42,741 nt of DNA from Bryobacterales bacterium (GTDB taxonomy: Bacteria; Acidobacteriota; Terriglobia; Bryobacterales; Bryobacteraceae), in assembly GCA_019261985.1 (NCBI GenBank), contig JAFAQY010000094.1:1-42741 (forward strand). The letters run 5' to 3'. Below the pieces are notes generated by a model. The model did no database searches. It was not told where the DNA came from and saw only the letters and a program-made list of their open reading frames with translations. The translations under genes were made by a program, and so were the position numbers. Positions 39,070 to 42,741 of the stretch are shown here, piece by piece (the first letter of the stretch is position 1; each line of letters begins with the position of its first letter).

Positions 39070-40905
39070 ATGGCTTCTTTGAACAATCGCGCCCTGGCGT
39101 CAGCCGCCGCGCTCACCTTCTGCGCAGCCATGGGCTATGGCGCGATCATAATTCAGAACCCCAGTGGCGGAAATCCATCCACGCAGCCTTTCCAAATCAC
39201 GGCCACAACCGGAACACCAGTCAATATTCAACTCTCCGCTACTCCAGCCGCGATCTATACATGGACTATAACCGGCGGTGCTCTCGCCGCGGGATTAACG
39301 CTAAACACTTCCGGCGTTATTTCCGGCACTCCGACGACTCCCGGCACGTACCCGTTCACGATCGTAGCGGCCGATCCGACTGGGGCCACGGGCTCGGCAT
39401 CCTTCAATATGACCGTCCAACCCGGGGCGCTTACGATCACGACGATTTCGCCTTTGTTCGACGCGGCGGTGGGACAGGCGTATACGGACCCGCTGCAAGC
39501 GATCGGCGGAGTCCAGCCCTATACCTGGTCCATTTCGACAGGCGCGCTCCCGGCGGGACTGACGATAAATGCTTCAACTGGCCTGATCTCCGGAACTCCG
39601 ACGACGCCGGGAACGTTCATGTTCACTGCTCTTGTGAAAGATAGCGCGGCGACCCCGGCAACGGCGACGCAACAGCTTCAGATCCTGGTGCGTTCGCCCA
39701 CGCTGGTGATCACGACGCCCACCCTCTCGAACGGCAGTGTCGGCGTGCCGTATTCGCAGCCTATTTCGGCAAGCGGCGGCCTGCCACCGTATACCTGGAC
39801 GGTCGCGAGTGGAGCCGTCCCCGGTTTGAGCCTGGATCCGAACTCCGGCACTTATTCGGGCACGCCAATCACGGGCGGAACGTTCTCGCCGAAAATTCAG
39901 GTGACGGATTCGAGCGGCACGGTCACCAGCCGGACTTTTTCGCTCACCATTGCAGCGGCGGCGCTTACGATTACGACACAATCGCCATTACCGGGCGGGA
40001 CCGCGGGACAGAGTTACACTGCGAGCGTGGCAGCCGCGGGTGGCGTGCCGCCCTACTCCTGGAGTGCGGTGGGCCTTCCAACCGGTTTAACGATTGACCC
40101 GAACTCCGGAGTCATCAGCGGGACAGTGATGGCGGCGAGTGCGCCCAATAATCCGTTCAACGTAGTTATTCGCGTGACTGACAGCACGTCGAACTCGACC
40201 GTCACTGGATTGGCCATGGCGATCGCGTTGCCTCCGCCGCCAAGCGTCAGCATCACCGGCGTACCCGGCACATCGAAACCTGCACAGCAGATTCCCGTTC
40301 AGATTACTTTGGCTCAGCCGTACTCGGGCGACATTACGGGTGAATTGAGCTTGTCTTTGGCGCCGACCATTAACGGGGCGAACGATGGCAGCATTCAATT
40401 CGCCGGTGGCGGGACGACCGCCACGTACACAATCCCGGCCGGTCAGACGACCATCAGCGCGCCGGTTAACTTTCAGACCGGAACGCTTACGGGCACGATC
40501 ACGGTTTCCGCCACGGCCCTGGCCTACACGCAGCCTCAGACAGTAAGCTCCGTGCCCGTCGCGATCTCCGGTTCTACGCCGGTGATCTCAAGCGCGACGC
40601 TTTCGGTCAGTGGACAGAATATCGCGGTGGCGGTCGCCGGGTTTTCTCCGACGCGAGACATGACCTCGGCCGCATTCACCTTCAGCGCTACGGGAGGCAG
40701 CAATCTTTCGAGCAGCAGTTTTACCGTGCAGGTCGGAGCTCCATTCGGCGCCTGGTTCAAGGATCCAACGATCAACCAGTACGGCAGCCAATTCCTATAC
40801 ACCCAGACGTTCGCCGTTACCGGAGACCCGAACTCGGTCGTGTTGCAATCGGTCACGCTCACGAATTCGCAAGGCGCGAGCGCGGCGTTCACGCCCGGAC
40901 ATTAA
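39070..40905 (+). CDS. Secreted protein with four putative-Ig (He_PIG) repeats
   Basis: 611 residues from ATG 39070, one base after the previous stop. Signal peptide ends near YGA (25). Four ~90-residue repeats (about 26-117, 118-207, 208-296, 297-388) share PYTW and GLT(I/L)...SG.ISGTP-type motifs of cadherin-like He_PIG modules. The C-terminal ~220 residues form one or two further beta domains (PAQQIPVQITLAQPYSGDIT...). Such proteins are surface adhesins or matrix components. The DNA repeats are diverged, so this is domain duplication, not recent tandem DNA. Confidence 0.82.
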   Translation: MASLNNRALASAAALTFCAAMGYGAIIIQNPSGGNPSTQPFQITATTGTPVNIQLSATPAAIYTWTITGGALAAGLTLNTSGVISGTPTTPGTYPFTIVAADPTGATGSASFNMTVQPGALTITTISPLFDAAVGQAYTDPLQAIGGVQPYTWSISTGALPAGLTINASTGLISGTPTTPGTFMFTALVKDSAATPATATQQLQILVRSPTLVITTPTLSNGSVGVPYSQPISASGGLPPYTWTVASGAVPGLSLDPNSGTYSGTPITGGTFSPKIQVTDSSGTVTSRTFSLTIAAAALTITTQSPLPGGTAGQSYTASVAAAGGVPPYSWSAVGLPTGLTIDPNSGVISGTVMAASAPNNPFNVVIRVTDSTSNSTVTGLAMAIALPPPPSVSITGVPGTSKPAQQIPVQITLAQPYSGDITGELSLSLAPTINGANDGSIQFAGGGTTATYTIPAGQTTISAPVNFQTGTLTGTITVSATALAYTQPQTVSSVPVAISGSTPVISSATLSVSGQNIAVAVAGFSPTRDMTSAAFTFSATGGSNLSSSSFTVQVGAPFGAWFKDPTINQYGSQFLYTQTFAVTGDPNSVVLQSVTLTNSQGASAAFTPGH

Positions 40906-40979
40906 AAACACTCTCTCACAAAGACGGTAGAGTAGGAGAGAAGGCGACACCTTGCGGCGCGACCTACTCTCCCCTCGTC

Positions 40980-41013
40980 GAACCGGACAAGCGGATTTCC
41001 CGGCATCCGGCTC
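40980..41013 (-). ncRNA. Group II intron domain V
   Basis: 34-nt hairpin reading GAGCCGGATGCCGGGAAATC then CGCTTGTCCGGTTC on the minus strand. It has the catalytic AGC, a GAAA loop and the two-base bulge of the domain V family. Intact, so the ribozyme core may still fold if the rest is complete. Confidence 0.92.
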
Positions 41014-41067
41014 TCCTGAAAGCGTCTCCTCTCAGGCATGCGCAGGCAGTTGCGCGGCTGCCAGCCG

Positions 41068-42491
41068 CTACAGGCGCACCAGTCCGAAGCGCTGGATTTG
41101 CTCATAGAAGCTAACCCCTTCCGGCGGTCGGAAGGGCCGTTGGCTGCGTCGTCTCAGATGCTGCCGGAGACGATCCCGAACATACGAGTTGATCGCACCG
41201 AAGGCCACCCGCGGGTATCCAAAGTCGAAGTAGTTCTTCCAGCCCGTGAGGTGCCGGTTCAGCCTCTGAATCAGTTGCGGGATCGGCTGGAAGCACTGCC
41301 GATGATCGGTTAGCTCATGCAGCTTCTCCCGTTCCTTCTTCAGAGCCTTGGCCGACGGACTCACATTCAGATACCGCCACCCGCGCCCTTGCAGGTCCTC
41401 GTAGTAGCGGAACGTGAATCCCAGAAAGTCCAGACTCTCTCCTTGCTCCTTCAGATTCACCACGCGCGTTTTCTCCCGATTGATCTCCAACCCAAGCCAG
41501 GCCTCGAGTCTCGACTCAATCCATCCCCTTAAGCGACTACCCTGGTGGCGCGCCAGTATGACGAAATCATCGGCATAACGCACCAGCTTGGCTCCCGCCC
41601 AGTGAGCGGGTCCATCGGCTCGATAAAACAGCTTGTCGAACCAATGCAGGTACAGATTACTGAGCAGCGGCGAAATCACTTTCCCTTGCGGAGTACCCTT
41701 GCGGGGCCGATTCCACTTTCCCGGCTTGCCTTCGCCGCCCGGCTCTACTACTGGGCTTTGCAGCCACATCCGGATCAGCTTCAGGACACTCCGGTCCACC
41801 ACTCGCATGCGCACGCAAGCCAGAAGCTTGTCATGCGGAATCGAATCGAAGTAGCCTTTCAAGTCCGCGTCATACACCGCCTGATACCCGGCCTTTATAT
41901 GACCGCGTATCTCCTCCAGCGCCTGGTGGGCTGAGCGCCCCGGCCGAAACCCATACGAGCAATCTTCGAAATCTGTTTCAAAGATCGGCTCCAGGATCAA
42001 CAGAGTTGCCATCTGGACCACTCGGTCCCGCACCGCTGGTATTCCCAACGGCCTCAGCTTTCCGTTCGCCTTCGGATGTACACGCGCCGTACCGCTTTCG
42101 GCACATAGGTCTTGGCGCGCAGCGACTCCTGAAGCTCATCCAGGAATCCTTTCACCCCGGCCTCCGACGCTTCGATCTGTTCGATCTTCACGCCGTCCAC
42201 CCCCGGGCGCGCCCTGATTGGCTCGCACCCGCGACCATGCTGCCTCCAGCACATCGCACCGATAGATTCGGTCGTACAGAGTGTAAAACCGGAACTTCGG
42301 CTCCTGCGTGGCTTGTGACTCAGCTTCTGTCTCAGCAAAGAGAGTTTATCCGGGGGTCCCTCTCCGCCCGCCTGTTTCTTCAGGGCTTCGATATGCTCCC
42401 GTTGTTCCGTAGTCGGATTTTCGTCCAAGCGGTGCTCCTTCCCTCTTACAGCTGCAATGCTTTCAGCGAGGCCCCTTTGCTCCGCGGGCAT
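41068..42491 (-). pseudogene. ltrA: Group II intron reverse transcriptase/maturase, three frameshifts
   Basis: The protein reads across at least three frames. The N-terminal part (PAEQRGLAESIAAVRGKEHR..., 42491 down) loses one base near 42310, where the other frame gives [20 protein letters not shown]. It regains frame by one extra G in a five-G run near 42200-42204 (before [18 protein letters not shown]). It loses another base near 42075, after VRRVYI; the restored reading [18 protein letters not shown] joins the second part. That part (41068-42048) has [38 protein letters not shown] and the maturase region [15 protein letters not shown]. No HNH domain. Either a decayed enzyme or sequencing errors in homopolymers. 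Confidence 0.85.
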
Positions 42492-42635
42492 TACCCCGCT
42501 TCTTCGCTCTTATGGGCCTCTCCGACTCCCGGCCAGGGCCGTTCCCTCGGTTATGTATTCCCTCAGGCCGTTGGGGTCCGGTGGTCCTTTCCCCGCCCTG
42601 CCGGGTCTCCCAGGTTCCTCGACTGATCTATTCCT

Positions 42636-42670
<35 letters not shown>

Positions 42671-42741
42671 GCTGCTTGCTCATTGCTTCCCCGCCGGTGA
42701 CAGGCTTCATCCTCTTTGGCAGACTGGCCACCTCCACTAGC

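Overview
The window reads as chromosomal DNA from an acidobacterium of the Solibacter/Bryobacter type. The best taxonomic clue is the last ~220 residues of the protein at 33237-36311, which match the C-terminal domain known as TIGR03437 from Candidatus Solibacter. An alternative-complex-III plus caa3-oxidase operon, abundant secreted Ig-like and NHL proteins, frequent GTG/TTG starts and many dispersed palindromic repeats fit that lineage. No tRNA, rRNA or CRISPR array was seen.

Layout. (1) 1-3791, minus strand: a sugar-acid operon with a DRE-TIM (isopropylmalate/homocitrate synthase family) enzyme, glucarate dehydratase, an SDR oxidoreductase and the start of a GH67 alpha-glucuronidase. (2) 4079-10685, plus strand: an envelope protein of unknown function, XdhC and MocA (molybdenum hydroxylase maturation), an AsmA-like protein, a tiny membrane protein and an Amt-family channel that has lost one of its twin histidines. 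(3) 10739-25460, minus strand: a long respiratory operon, actA-actB-actC-actD-actE-actF, a one-TM protein, SCO, caa3 subunits II, I, III and IV, then an alpha/beta hydrolase. Together these take electrons from menaquinol through ACIII to an A2-type caa3 oxidase with a fused cytochrome c. (4) 25598-33223: a histidine kinase, a PEP-CTERM protein, a secreted HExxE protein, a membrane phosphatase-superfamily protein and a sigma54 response regulator. (5) 33237-40905: a polysaccharide export protein and a 12-unit NHL protein, divergent from three secreted Ig-like/propeller proteins. (6) about 40925 to the window end: a group II intron with intact domain V but a frameshifted reverse transcriptase.

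The most interesting signal is repeat biology in and around the respiratory operon. A REP-associated tyrosine transposase (RAYT) with its own palindromes sits antisense between actB and actC. A diverged palindrome pair of the same family lies in frame inside actB. A second four-palindrome element forms the signal-peptide n-region of SCO, and a GGCCCCT low-complexity tract forms the signal n-region of ActE and lies just upstream of actB. A third composite palindromic element occurs at five gene borders, where it supplies a stop codon, a protein tail and a -35-like box. These elements have been absorbed into coding sequence repeatedly without breaking frames.
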